Shown one piece after another: positions 44,320 to 55,599 of a stretch of DNA of 64,000 nt. The DNA is from Stenopsyche tienmushanensis (taxonomy: Eukaryota; Arthropoda; Insecta; Trichoptera; Stenopsychidae): NCBI GenBank assembly GCA_008973525.1, contig WACJ01000057.1, positions 806,001-870,000 on the forward strand, written 5' to 3'. Position 1 is the stretch's first letter. Each line of letters opens with the position of its first letter. Under the pieces are notes generated by a model. That model made no database searches and was not told the origin of the DNA. It worked only from the letters and a program-made list of their open reading frames with translations. A program made the translations under genes and the position numbers.

Positions 44320-45895
44320 TATTGAATTGTCAAGCATTATTATCTTTTATAATAATTTGCCATATATTACTAAATAATTTACAATAAATTTAATGTATGT
44401 TGTTTTAATAGCATGGTCACTATAACCTAATAAACTTTGAGCGTTTATATTGAAATATCATATATTATCATTATTGAAAATTTTGATATTGATCTTTGAT
44501 TCATTGATATATCCAACAATTAGATAAGTCTTTAAAATTATCTTGTAGAATCACTATTTTCACATATCAATGAGCATTAAATGTACATATATTAAGGTTG
44601 GGAAAATCGTTTTCCACTTTGCATTTTCAACACTTTAAATGTTCAAAGCGTTCGCATGGATGCATAAAGAACAGTTATGACAATAGATATATGGTAAATA
44701 TCGCATATGGGATTAAATTGATATTATTTATCCAATGGTTTAAAGTTCATTTATAAGAAAAACATAAACCTCAAGACGATATTGACGTTATGCGAAAAAC
44801 GTGCTTATCAGTGCTATGCTAACTTCATCACTATGACATGTTCCAAGTCCACTTCCGCAGCTATATTACGAGATAAATCACGCAGTTTTTGCTCTTATTA
44901 ATTAAATATAATACATTAGCCTTAATGTACTGCGAAAACTGCAGCATAAACGCAAATTTGATGTAATATATTCAATGTGCACGCGTGTGACGAGATTAAT
45001 GAGTGGCATTTTAAATATGCGAGGGGTGATTCGTATTATACGGGAGGAATCGTAAGAATTCCACACATCCGCATAGAGCTCCCCATATTCAAAGCGCACA
45101 CGATTATTCAACATAATTAGGGCTCCTGTTTATCTGCGAGATCTCCCAGACTCGCAATTACGCCCTATCGAATAAATCGAGGACGCTTTGCTTGAAAAAA
45201 AAGAAGCAAACAGCCAAAGAGAGCCGTTCGATTCGGCTATATTTCGGTCGTAAGCAAATATGCAACCTCCATAAAATGGTGTAAAAATACACGTGTATTC
45301 CACATACAGGAAGTTCTTTCGTAAATCTGAGAGCTTTTGCATTTCGCTGACTCTGGAGATCCATTCCGTGTCCAATGTTCCGTACACTTCCGCACCTTTT
45401 TGGGTTATAAACAAACTTTGTGGAAACATAAACTCATGCGTCGTGACAGACCACCCTTGCGAGCCAGCGGTGCTAACGATCGGCTGCCGATGCCTAATGT
45501 AACCACTGATATATTTTTTTAACCTTTCGATGCAATTTACATGATTGTATGTACATTTATTAGCCTCGGCCCAGATAAGGTTGAGTATGCTGACGTGACG
45601 GCAAGGAAAAAAGAACGAATTACGGATGAAAAGGCAAATTTATACCCCTAAATGTCAATAAATTGTCAGGAAAAAATCATCATCAAATTTGAAGCTTAAC
45701 TACTTAAGCGCCAGCGACTCACCGGTGAGTCGCTTAAGTTCTTCTAAAAATTATTATACTAGGAACACATATTTTTTGCTCCAAAAATATCGTCACGTTC
45801 TAATAGATCTTGGTGTTTGAATGATCTTTGCTACGTAACTGAATCTATTTTGGGATGTATTGGTCAGAATGTCTTGTAAAAAATTTTTCGTATTA
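44320..45895. other. Unassigned sequence containing a long palindrome
   Basis: No gene recognised. See 45713-45734. Confidence 0.4.
45713..45734. repeat. Perfect 22-bp palindrome
   Basis: AGCGACTCACC followed directly by its reverse complement GGTGAGTCGCT. CTTAAGCG at 45703-45710 and CGCTTAAG at 45731-45738 add a second inverted pair. Confidence 0.95.
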
Positions 45896-45898
45896 GTA

Positions 45899-46549
45899 TT
45901 AGGTTGTCCCATAAGTTTTTTTCGCAAATGAACACAGATCCAATCATAGCCATGCTTGAAGAAAACCCGCGATATGCGATCTTCTTCTCCAACGACATAA
46001 TAGCCAACCTTTTTTGAAGAGACTTGTCACTGGAAATGAAAGCTGGATACTCTATGAGAATATCCAACGTAAGCAGTCTTGAACCAAGGGTACAGAAGCT
46101 TTATCTGTAGCTAAACCTGGCCTACACCCAAAATAGTTTTGCTATGCATTTAGTAGGACTGAAAGGGAGTAGTTTATTATGAGCTACTTCAGCAAGGTGA
46201 AACGATCAATTCAGCAAAATATTGTTTCCAACTAGACATTTGATTGGGATGTTTTACCTCATCCTCCATACTCTCCAGACATTTCCCCTTGTTTATTTAT
46301 TTCATTGAAAAATTCTTTACGTGGTAAAAAATTTAATTCAAAAAATGATATAAAAATGTACCTTGATCAATATTTTGCCAGCAAACCTGGGAAATTTTGG
46401 CAACAAGGCATTATGAGGCTTTCGGAGAGACGGAGAAAAGTAATAGAACAGAATGGAACATATATTATTCAATAAATTTTGATCTAATACAAATTATTGT
46501 TTATTTTTTTCTTAATATAAAAACGAAAGAAACTAATGGGACACCCCAA
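45899..46549 (+). mobile_element. mariner deletion derivative (lineage 5), both ends present
   Basis: TA at 45897-45898 and 46550-46551. Left end TTAGGTTGTCCCATAAGTTT, reversed right end TTGGGGTGTCCCATTAGTTT. Inside are three joined pieces of a mariner transposase: NTDPIIAMLEENPRYAI, then the KRLVTGNESWILYENI block (its catalytic position reads GNES, so the first Asp is lost), then FDWDVLPHPPYSPDI and the C-terminal ERRRKVIEQNG. Deletions removed the second helix-turn-helix with linker, and the HQDN region. The first helix-turn-helix is also absent, exactly as in 49758-50665. Confidence 0.9.
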
Positions 46550-46739
46550 TACATTTAGACAACCCTTAATAAACAATCAATATTAATGTTATGTAAATAA
46601 AATTAACAAAAAAATAAATATTAATTATGCTCTGTGACAACCCTGAGCAAGCAATGCTCAAAACTCACAATCTCCCTTAGATAATAAAATATAGAAGTCA
46701 AACAACTTTTCACACAATTTCTAATGTATCTAAATTATT

Positions 46740-46915
46740 TGAAAAGGAAACGCAGTAGTATTTAAATTAATTGTCTAGTGAAGCTAAATATGCGCCAACA
46801 TGGTGCATCCGTTAAACGTCTCGCAAAACAAATTCCGCACACAAACTGCGGATGTGCTAATTTAAAATTCATCGCAATCGGATGAACAATATTGGAATGT
46901 ATCTGAAAGAAATAT
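46740..46915 (+). repeat. Dispersed repeat shared with 18290-18500
   Basis: GGAAACGCAGTAGTATTTAA near the start and TTCATCGCAATCGGATGAAC near 46869. Confidence 0.45.
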
Positions 46916-46919
46916 ACTG

Positions 46920-47460
46920 CCTCCATGCTGATACTCATTTATTTTTATATATTATATAATAAAATATATTAATACATCCAATTTACTATAATATGAGGTC
47001 CAATTGATAGGATTTAGCAGATCATATAGCGTAGATGCCGAAACATAGATTTGGGACCGAGTGGTAGCCGACGCGTTGGAAGATCTCGTCTAAGCTGGAG
47101 ATCTTCAATCAGACAAGAATTATGTTCCCTCTTAATTTATGTATATTTATTACATGTCAGCAGGAGGGGGGGGGGGTGCTTAGATCTGATAACGAGTTGA
47201 TTTTTTCTATGATAACATATACGATAACATATTTTGAAATAATATTAACCCTAATTTCCGTTTAGTCAGAATCGATTAAATCTTTGGGTCCGACCGGTCG
47301 TCTTGGACGCGAGAAGATCTGGTCTACTCGACATCTCCCATCGCGTAATAAATAAAAATAAAAAATATCTGGAGCCAACAGTCGTATATTTGTTTCTCTT
47401 GTCTATGATTAGATCCTTAATTGAAGATGGCTTTAGGATTTAAGACGACAAAAATACACA
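46920..47460. other. Unassigned sequence
   Basis: No class recognised. AGATCTCGTCTAAGCTGGAG at about 47082 and GAGAAGATCTGGTCTACTCG at about 47311 look like diverged copies of one word. A poly-G run lies at about 47167-47176. Confidence 0.35.
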
Positions 47461-47467
47461 ATTTTAA

Positions 47468-47784
47468 CCTTTTGATTAGTGAGTAAATTTTTATCGTCCA
47501 TACAAATCCACTTATCTCTCAGGACCGCGCAGCGTGAGTCAAGCTTGTATAACAATAAATTATTAGCACACAATATTCGTTAATTTCTTCGTGTAAACAT
47601 AAACAACACTTGTATCTTCTATTGAAGCTTTGAAGCTTGAAATCAATACATATAGGTCGATCGACATATTGACACACTGAGTTTTAAGTATATAATTGAG
47701 TTATGTGATTTTTTACTATTTATTATTTTTTTCGCAATATTTGAGGTGTGTAGGGGTACCTTTACAGCACGATTGATCAACGAG
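47468..47784 (-). mobile_element. R-B element, TTAA-flanked
   Basis: TTAA at 47464-47467 and 47785-47788. Ends CCTTTTGATTAGTGAG and, reversed, CTCGTTGATCAATCG. Core CAGGACCGCGCAGCGTGAGT, then TGAGTTTTAAGTATATAATT and GTAGGGGTACCTTTACAGCA. Confidence 0.75.
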
Positions 47785-47789
47785 TTAAA

Positions 47790-49095
47790 ATTCAATATTT
47801 TATTGATTAATCCTCGAACCAATTTTCTGCATTCCTGGTTGCAATGTTAAAAATGAAGATTCCAGTTTAAAACTGTCTCCAATTACAGGCCAGTAATCAG
47901 AGTGTCACGCACCATAGAAGAGGAGTTACACATTTTTTTTCTTTTTAACAACTTTCGCACATATGCAAACATGATTTACAGCCTCGCATGTTGACTCTTT
48001 TTAGCATAATTTCTTAACGTCATTCATTATAAAGACATTAAGTGAAAATGAGTCGAATTGGCAATCATCAAGTTTATTCCAGCCGGAAATGGCAAGAGAC
48101 TCACTTAATCGTCAGTGATGCAATCGTATTTCATTTACTTAGGTCCTAAGGCGCAGCTCGATGATTATTAGCGTGGGCTGTGAGATTTCTGTTTAGCTAT
48201 AAATTTTGTTACAACTCATAAGACTCTGCATAAAAGAAAGTCGATCTATTCTATGTGGATTTCATAAGCCATGTGGAATTCACATTACAAGCATACGGCA
48301 TTATCTATCGACGAACCAAAATAAAGTTCCCAAAGATAACGGACAGAAAAAAAAAACACACGATGAACCGCCGCACGTAATAGCCGCTCTAATGGCAATT
48401 GAAAACTTTCCATACGTATTGTTTCTTCGACTTTGCTATTGCGTAATTATCCGCGTATCATACAAACAGCATTTGTGTGTCATTTCGAGTTAATAGTGAT
48501 GTACGAGGCTCGACTTTAGAGATCGTTTAAAACTAATTGTAGAATTGCTCCTACAATTAAAGCTATTAAAATGCGATTTACGAAATCAAGGGAGCATCTT
48601 AACCGGTTACGAGCCGATGTGCCCGCATCGAACGGTGTTAATTCTTCTGTCAAGGCTGATAACTTCATATTAACAATATGTGTTTACCATCGACTTATAA
48701 AAATGAGCATTTTCGCGTAGTCGAAACGCTCAAAACTTGCAGCTCGAAAGTTAAGCTCTAGTTTTGGTTCCGTTTAGATAAAAGTTATTTAACCACTGGA
48801 AAGTTTCCCGTCTAAATTCTATGTATTTAATAATATTTTTGCGCTCTATGCGCAACGATATAAAATGTTAATTAGTCGTTATGTAGAGTGCATTAAATAT
48901 GAAAGTGCCAACATATATCATAAGAACAATCTTCTGCTGTATTAACACAAAATGTATACAATTTGTGCTGAATTTTAAATCTGATTTTATGAATAATTTG
49001 TAATTATATCATTAATAACATTCATGTTAACTAATCACTGTTAAAATGAGACAGTTAAAAACGACACAAAAAAACTCAAAATGTCTTTCAACAAC
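47790..49095. other. Unassigned sequence
   Basis: No gene or repeat recognised; the 95-codon frame at 48206-48493 lacks motifs. Confidence 0.4.
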
Positions 49096-49099
49096 GTTA

Positions 49100-49233
49100 C
49101 CCTTTGCGGTCCTATGTCGAATCTGATTCGACATCGATTTTATTCCGGTGGGTCCTATGTCGACTCTTAACGCGCGCTCTCGTGAACATCTTCGATATTT
49201 TTTTCGTAATCATATAATATTTTTCGCAAAGGG
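49100..49233. mobile_element. Short piggyBac-like MITE
   Basis: Ends CCCTTTGCGG and CGCAAAGGG, flanked by TTA and TTAA. Inside is a 21-bp palindrome (49114-49134, ATGTCGAATC, T, GATTCGACAT), and GGTCCTATGTCGA occurs twice (one copy GGGTCCTATGTCGA). CCCTTTGC ends at TTAA sites are the classical piggyBac signature. Confidence 0.8.
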
Positions 49234-49264
49234 TTAAAGATAATTTAATTTGATCTATAAGTAA

Positions 49265-49645
49265 TTCAATGCTTAGAGCACGACTTATATGCTATATTTG
49301 TATGTCCGTCGCTTATCATCTGTACAAATCCACTTAACTGTCTGGATCATCGCACCGTGTATGAAGCTTGTACATAAATAGATAAACACTGTCGATAGCA
49401 CACAATATTCGGTATAAGTAAACATGCAATCGATTCATAAAATCATTCACATATCATTATTAGTTGATAAATTTGGGTTAACGATCTATACAATCGTGCG
49501 ATTAACCCAAGATACTCTCTCCGTCTCTGTCTCCCATTCAAAATCTCCGACCTGCAAGATACTCTTTCTGTCTATGTTTCTCTCAAAACTCAACGTGCAA
49601 GACACTCTCCATCCCAGTCTCTTACAGAACTCAACGTGCAGATCA
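49265..49645 (-). mobile_element. R-A element, ends eroded
   Basis: GCTATATTTGTATGTCCGTC, CGCACCGTGTATGAAGCTTG, AATTTGGGTTAACGATCTAT, then three CTCTCCGTCTCTGTCTCC-type blocks separated by CAACGTGCAAGA and similar. It lies directly beside the piggyBac-like MITE. Confidence 0.7.
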
Positions 49646-49757
49646 CTGGAATTCGATCGCAAATAGGCGACTACATCACCATACGGATTTCACCATACGG
49701 GCCAGATGGATTTCAAACTATACAAAATGTATGAAATGAAAAACTTTTCTGTTAGTA

Positions 49758-50665
49758 TTAGGGTGTCCCATAAGTTTCTTTCGTTTTCATATTAAGTAAA
49801 AAATAAACAATAATTTGTATTACATCAAAATTTATTGAATAATATATGATCCATTCTGTTCAATTACCTTTTTTTAACTCTCCGAAAGCCTCATACTGCC
49901 TTCTTGCTAAAATTTCCCAGGTTTGCTTGCAAAACATTGATCAAGGTAAATTTTTTTAATTAAAATTTTACCACTTTTTTCAATGAGTTTTTCAATGAAA
50001 TACATAAATAATAATCTGAAGGAGCAATGTCCGAAGAGTATGGAGGATGAGGTAAAACATCCCAGTCAAATGATAATAATTTATTTCTGACGAGCAAAGA
50101 CACATGAGGCCTGACGTTATCCTGATGAAAAACAACGCCTCGTCTGTTCACTAATTCTGGCCGTTTTCTGGCCTTTAGATTGTCTAGTTGGAAACAATAT
50201 TTTGTTGAGTTGATCGTTTCACCTTGCTGAAGTAGCTCATAATAAACTACCCCATTCCAGTCCCACCAAATGCATAGCAAAACTTTTTTGGATGTAGGCC
50301 AGGTTTAGCTACAGTTAAAGCTTCTGTACCCTTGGTCCAAGACCGTTTACATTAGATATTCTCATAGAGTATCCAACTTTCATCTCCAGTGACAAGTTTC
50401 TTCAAAAAAGGTTGGCTATTATGTCGTTGGAGAAGAAGATCGCATGTTGAAATACGCTGAAGTTTATTTAAGTCAGTCAGTTCATGAGGAAGCCACACAT
50501 CTGAACGATTGATGTAGCCCAATTTTGTCAGATGATTATGGACGGATATTCGTGGAATTTCTAGCTTGTTAGCTATTTTGCGAATAGTATATCGCGGGTT
50601 TTCTTCAACCATGGCCATGATTAGATCTGTGTTCATTTGCGAAAGAATCTTGTGTGACAACCTAA
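49758..50665 (-). mobile_element. mariner element with both ends (lineage 5)
   Basis: TA at 49756-49757 and 50666-50667. Low-coordinate end TTAGGGTGTCCCATAAGTTT, reversed high-coordinate end TTAGGTTGTCACACAAGATT. 908 bp. It lies inside a second mariner, remains of which extend from 50668 to 50995. Confidence 0.9.
49880..50630 (-). pseudogene. mariner transposase without the first helix-turn-helix
   Basis: The minus-strand product starts MNTDLIMAMVEENPRYTIRK right after the terminal repeat, so roughly the first 75 residues of a mariner transposase are missing. It then has IANKLEIPRISVHNHL (second helix-turn-helix), VWLPHELTD linker and KKLVTGDESWILYENI with the first Asp. After a break near 50350 come VVFHQDNVRPH with the second Asp and HPPYSSDIAPSDYYL with the third. 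The last two are separated by 34 residues, the mariner DD34D spacing. All three catalytic positions survive, but stop codons or frameshifts near 50345 and 49955 and the missing DNA-binding part make it non-functional. Confidence 0.9.
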
Positions 50666-50667
50666 TA

Positions 50668-50995
50668 CTAATCAACAAAATATTTTCTATCACCTTTTGC
50701 CAGCGTAAAGATAGTTTTTCTATTCCCTTTTTGAAGGAGTCCTTTAATTTTTCACTGAAAAGCGTATCTAAGTGCGTTTTTACTTCTCCAACATTGCTAA
50801 TTTTTCTACGTCTTAGCTTATACTCTAACGACCTGAAAAGGTAGTAGTCAGACGGAGCAAGATCTGATGAATAGGTTGGATTAGGTAGAATTTCCATTCC
50901 AAGCTCCCATATTTTTCCCTGCGCTATTTCGCGAAAACCATTTTTTGGTCAGCCAGTTCATGAGGAAGCCACACATCTGAACGATTGATGCAAAA
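50668..50995 (-). pseudogene. mariner transposase relic interrupted by the element at 49758
   Basis: Minus-strand reading: INRSDVWLPHELADQK (50945-50990), then by deletion WEILPNPTYSSDLAPSDYYL, FRSLEYKLRRRKISNVGEVK, SLRWQKVIENIL (to about 50690). The third catalytic Asp is in APSD. A 181-codon open frame (50352-50897) spans the end of this copy, the boundary and the start of the inserted copy. It is a fusion of two pseudogenes, not a gene. Confidence 0.85.
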
Positions 50996-50999
50996 AGAA

Positions 51000-52540
51000 G
51001 AAGTATGCAAAATTTCAGTATGATCGCTGCATTCATTTTTGAAAAATTGTATATACCGACTTCAAAAATAGAGCTTTGAGAAAAAAAAACAATTAAAATC
51101 CAATACTCCCAGCCGGTCGAACCTAATCACCGTGAACTCCAAAGACTCTATCTTCTAGAATTGTACTCTGATTTTCTTCGAAATTTTGGGTAAATATTCT
51201 TGATATGTTGTACTATTGAAACCCATGTAACCCCTCAAGGCTTACAACCATGCCATATGATTCAAATTCTCATCTCTCAGCCAAACGTTCGATATTCAAA
51301 TTTGACCTGTCATTTATATGTCTGCATATCAAATTTAGTTATAATAATATAACTGGATTTAATTATCTATCAAATGTACAATTTTTATGTCTGATAAATA
51401 CATTAACATGGAAAAATATGTACATTTTAATATTTTCGGAAGGATTTAATTTTTTTTTATACGGATATGAATTCCGTTAGAATTTCAATTCAATTGTAGC
51501 TGAACTCGAGCTTATATGCCTTATGTTACATAAGACTACATGCTGAATTATTTTTCTTATGAGAGAATAATTTGGGACATTTTTAAAGCAAGCAAACTTA
51601 TCCCGAAGGTTAATAGAATTCCTCGAGGATTCTCATTCGGCTTTTTTTTTGGTACACGAGCTGTAAAATTTATCTTACCATCCGAGGCTCTCGGGGTAAT
51701 CGGATTTTTTCCCTTTACAAGTATTTGGAAGCGAGGCATACACGTGTAGTTAAGCTGGATGAATGCGAATATCATTTTTTGCTCCATAAAATTCGTGATT
51801 TAAACGGCAGTTGATGGACGGAGCATGTATTATATAAGCAACATAAGGTCACCTTCTGCTCGGCTTCCCACACCACATTCCAGCTCTTCATCACAGTGTG
51901 CCATGCGTGCTTGTGTGGTAAAGGAGCCTTTACCGATTGCATTATATTCTACTCCTTAGACGGGTCCTTCCACAAACATCATCGCGGCCCAACCCAGTAG
52001 GCTCACACAAAAAACAGTCACGTGGGGTATCAGCTGATGTAAAAACGGCCAGGACACTGCGACGGATCCCCAAACGTCAAAACATCCCGGATTAAAATAT
52101 TCCCCATCAAAAAATCTCAAAAACCACACATAACCACTTGCATTAACCGCGGCTTTCATATGTAGCTACCAGTCTTCCAAAATTGGTAAACACTCGAACA
52201 ACAAACTACTTATGCGATTGCATGCATTTGTGTAGCTTGCCATAAATGCGATATCATCATTTTAATGTAGCAGCCACCCACAACCCACTGTAATACTAGA
52301 GCCTTTTCAATAGCCACTCATAAATAGAGGGCCACTACCACATTAAAATTCATCGTTCATTCGACTCGTCGTGTGTTCGATATTGAAGATAGCAAAAAAA
52401 ACGACTTTTAATTTGTGGACGCGCTCACCCAGCGGGTCACCCAGATGAAACGTGTCGAAGAATACTTTCGCGGCTTTATCGATAAAGAATTCATCCTTAT
52501 AATCTATCATTGATTGGGATTTTAAATTTACGTCCACACA
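51000..52540. other. Unassigned sequence
   Basis: The minus-strand frame at 51956-52159 (67 codons) is unusually hydrophobic and aromatic but unrecognised. The rest is featureless. Confidence 0.35.
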
Positions 52541-52544
52541 AGAC

Positions 52545-52650
52545 CGCGCAGCGTGAATCAAGCCTGTATATCAATAAATGAACCTTAACACTGTTGATAG
52601 TACAATTTTCGTACATTTATTTGCGTAAACATAAACAATAAACATGCGTG
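52545..52650 (-). repeat. R-family core fragment
   Basis: AGACCGCGCAGCGTGAATCA, CCTGTATATCAATAAATGAA, CCTTAACACTGTTGATAG and GCGTAAACATAAACAATA. Confidence 0.7.
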
Positions 52651-52846
52651 TTTTCAGTTTTAGTAACAAAAGTATGCGCAATATCACTCAAGTCCGAACG
52701 TACATATGCGCGACTACTCATCCACGAGTTAATAGAATGTATCCAAAATATTAATCATAATGAATTGTTTGTATCGTATGAACAGACTTAGAATAGAAAG
52801 TCGTCTTATATAACTTATTTATTGACAAAAGAGAGATCTGGCCGCG

Positions 52847-52895
52847 GGAAGGACGTCCTTCCGCAGCCAAGGCTATCCAGTGACTGGGTAGCCTT
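52847..52895. repeat. Palindrome and adjacent hairpin
   Basis: GGAAGGACGTCCTTCC (52847-52862) is a perfect 16-bp palindrome. 52869-52895 pairs AAGGCTA.CCAGT with CTGG.TAGCCTT. Two stems lie within 50 bp. Confidence 0.85.
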
Positions 52896-53121
52896 AGATT
52901 CGTGTGGACGATAAGCGGTGCACATACGAGTATAGCATCTTAGCTTGCGCCAATTGAAAATTAATAAGAAAAATCAATGCTGGATACACATTTATGTCAT
53001 CTTTGAATTAAATAAAAAATAATAAAATGTTATAATAGTATGAAAACTGACAGAGACATACATTCAATATGTAAATAAATTTTATAGCTATACCTAGACT
53101 TGATATATACTGTGATCTTAA

Positions 53122-53535
53122 CCCCTACGGGAGTACTAGCACAAACCCTGTGTTTCCCCCTCCACTTTTTAAAAAGAGCATTCTTGTACATTGAAGCTCG
53201 GAGACAGACAGAGACAGAAAGAACTTAGCGCAGTTCGGGAGACTGAAACGGAGAGCTTCCCCGCATACATCGCATGATTGTATAGACCGTTAGCCCAAAT
53301 TTGGTTCAACTATCATTTCCTTCTAAAGCAGGAGCAAAGAATGGATTTCTTGTTTATTTTTTATGTAAAGAAATGAAGTGGTCTTGTATGCACTATCAAG
53401 TGTTTATTTACAATTGACTCTGTCTCGAATTGAAGATTGTCTTACACTGATAGGAGCTAACAGAAAGTAATCGGTGTAAAGCGATTATGACATCAACGAC
53501 TTCATCGATTTTAATTTTGCTCACTCCTCAAAAGG
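53122..53535 (+). mobile_element. R-A element with both TTAA flanks
   Basis: TTAA at 53118-53121 and 53536-53539. Left end CCCCTACGGGAGTACTAGC, reversed right end CCTTTTGAGGAGTGAGC. Inside: AAGAGCATTCTTGTACATTG, GAGACAGACAGAGACAGAAA, CATCGCATGATTGTATAGA. 414 bp. Reference copy for the R-A subfamily. No protein is encoded. Confidence 0.75.
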
Positions 53536-53650
53536 TTAAATAACATAATATCTATAATATAGCTATTGAACCTAAAATTTCAGACAATGTTAAATATTTG
53601 TACTATAACGTCCGATGATACAACATATGTGTCATGGGCTGAACATATGG

Positions 53651-53678
53651 AACGGTACAAATGCTGTACCGTTTTTTT
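53651..53678 (+). other. Hairpin followed by T7
   Basis: AACGGTAC, loop, GTACCGTT with an 8-bp perfect stem, running into seven T. The form is like a hairpin plus T-run 3' end (for example a Pol III transcript end), but no A or B box is seen upstream. It may be chance. Confidence 0.3.
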
Positions 53679-53759
53679 AAATTGCATGTTTGGCCTGTAA
53701 AATTAGAGTTTTTATGCGAATTATTAGATCCGTCGCAGGGCTCTAATTTTCAAGCCGAC

Positions 53760-55044
53760 CAGCTGATTATACCTGTTCCTCGAGGCTGGAGTGGTCTGTC
53801 CTTACAGCTGTGCCTACTTCAGTCCTCACGCACATGCCAACCACTGCAGGCCATAGGCCATGTTGCATTGCAGGATGCATACAAATTATGCATTTTATAT
53901 GTGTATCAGCTATTTTAGCTACTCCTCGGCAGACACCATCGGACGTCTTCAAAGGGGGGAGACGACTCATGTCAACCATAATTACATAAACACTCCTCAC
54001 TTATGAAATCTTGCACGAAGCTTCTAAAAATATCCCCATACGTCCTACGACGAAAGCGAAGATATACGTTCCAGAAATTTGTCAGTCGATCCATCAGCCA
54101 AATACGAGCAGTCTTCGATCACTCGGACGTATGAGATTAAGCCCTCGATTCGTCGAAAACATCGATGGATCTTTGGCAAACGTGTGAATACATCGAACAA
54201 TCATAATATTTGTATTCGAAAAGATGACTCCCAAACTTTATGCTTCGGTGGATCTTCTAAATAGGACAAACGGTCTTCTTAGACCCTTCGATTCCCACCC
54301 GTTCGTGTATAAAATTACACAATAATCCAATCAAACGTCTATGAAAACATTCATTCAACCCCGACGATATGACGTGGGAAGATTTAAACGACTATGTTTT
54401 AATTACTGACACATTGTAGTCAAACGCCAAATCAAATGTTACCGATTTAATATGTGCACGTTCATTGCACTAGTTACACGTCGATGCATTATTGATTAGG
54501 GTGTTCGATGAATTTGTGTCCCAAAGGACAGCCGATACGTTAAAAAAGTGTTTCGTATCTGCTGATTTGGATTAAAGCACTCCTTGATGACATTTTGATC
54601 GCTTCTTAGAAAGCGACGCGTTAAATTATTGATATCGTCGGCTTCAAAGCGCCATGGGAGCTTACCATGCGAATGTCGTATTATTACCTTAATGCACGAC
54701 GAAACCCACATTCGTACCAGAATATCTAAACATGTCCTTAATATGTGGTCGACGCGAAATCGTCGGGTGTCATAAAAATTGATCCAAGTGGCTCAACACT
54801 CATCGCGAGCAATTTGAGCTAATTCGAAATGCGCTTTTGTAGAATTGAAAGCGTCAGGATAATGGACGAAAATATGCATATCGAATGGCATCAAGAAGAA
54901 GAGTGGTTATTGAAATGGGTCACTCGCTACTACAGCTGTTCATCATTAGGTGTGTGTGGTGGAACACAGCTGTGCAGACTGCATCTTTACATGCACTCAT
55001 ACGAATGCATCTACAGCTGTTGCCGACCACGTTGGTCGCAGCTG
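53760..55044. promoter_or_regulatory. Cluster of CAGCTG E-boxes, candidate enhancer
   Basis: CAGCTG occurs at 53760, 53805, 54933, 54967, 55014 and 55039. Four fall within 112 bp (54933-55044), three of them as ACAGCTGT. CAGCTG is the core for class II bHLH factors (Twist, MyoD or Achaete-Scute partners). No repeat similarity to the rest of the window was noticed in 53680-55100, which would suit a conserved host segment. Regulatory function is inference. Confidence 0.3.
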
Positions 55045-55099
55045 TATAACACTCGCCTCGACTACCAAAGAATATATAAATAATTAACGTATTCTTCGC

Positions 55100-55598
55100 C
55101 GAGTTGTTCTTGGTCATCATCCAAAAAAAAATTACCGGTTCCAAGGTCGTCATGGGAAGAATTTGCAAGAAGTGCCACTAATCATCAATCATCGGGGATC
55201 ATATACATCTGCTAGGTGGTAACAAACTTTAGATGTTAGGCTATAATCAACGAAATCAGATCAGATCACCTATTGATCATATTCATTTTGGGATATAATA
55301 TAACAATTTAGAAGCAAGCACATTTGTTGTACTTTTGCAATTCTTTGAAAGATGTAATATTTCATTCAAAACCCTGCACTTCAACTTTAGCAATGTCTAC
55401 CGAAGCCCTAACCACCTTGTATCGAAAATATATGAGGTTTATTGAACTATAATTAACGTAAACTACTTATAGACAAAAAAGCAGCTTTGTATATTTTAAT
55501 TTAATGCCGGTATGGACAATTATTCAATTTACAAAAATCGTTATTTTTATTTACATTAGTAAGTTAATTTTAAATTGATCTACGGTATAATATTCGTA
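55100..55598. other. Unassigned sequence
   Basis: AT-rich, nothing recognised. Confidence 0.4.
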
Positions 55599-55599
55599 T

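Noticed and set aside
50352..50897. 181-codon open frame as an intact transposase
   Set aside because: It joins the C-terminal part of one mariner to the N-terminal part of another in an impossible order.
51956..52159. Hydrophobic 67-codon minus-strand frame as a small membrane protein
   Set aside because: Attractive composition but no homologue known to me, no flanking exon signals, and such frames arise by chance in this length of DNA.
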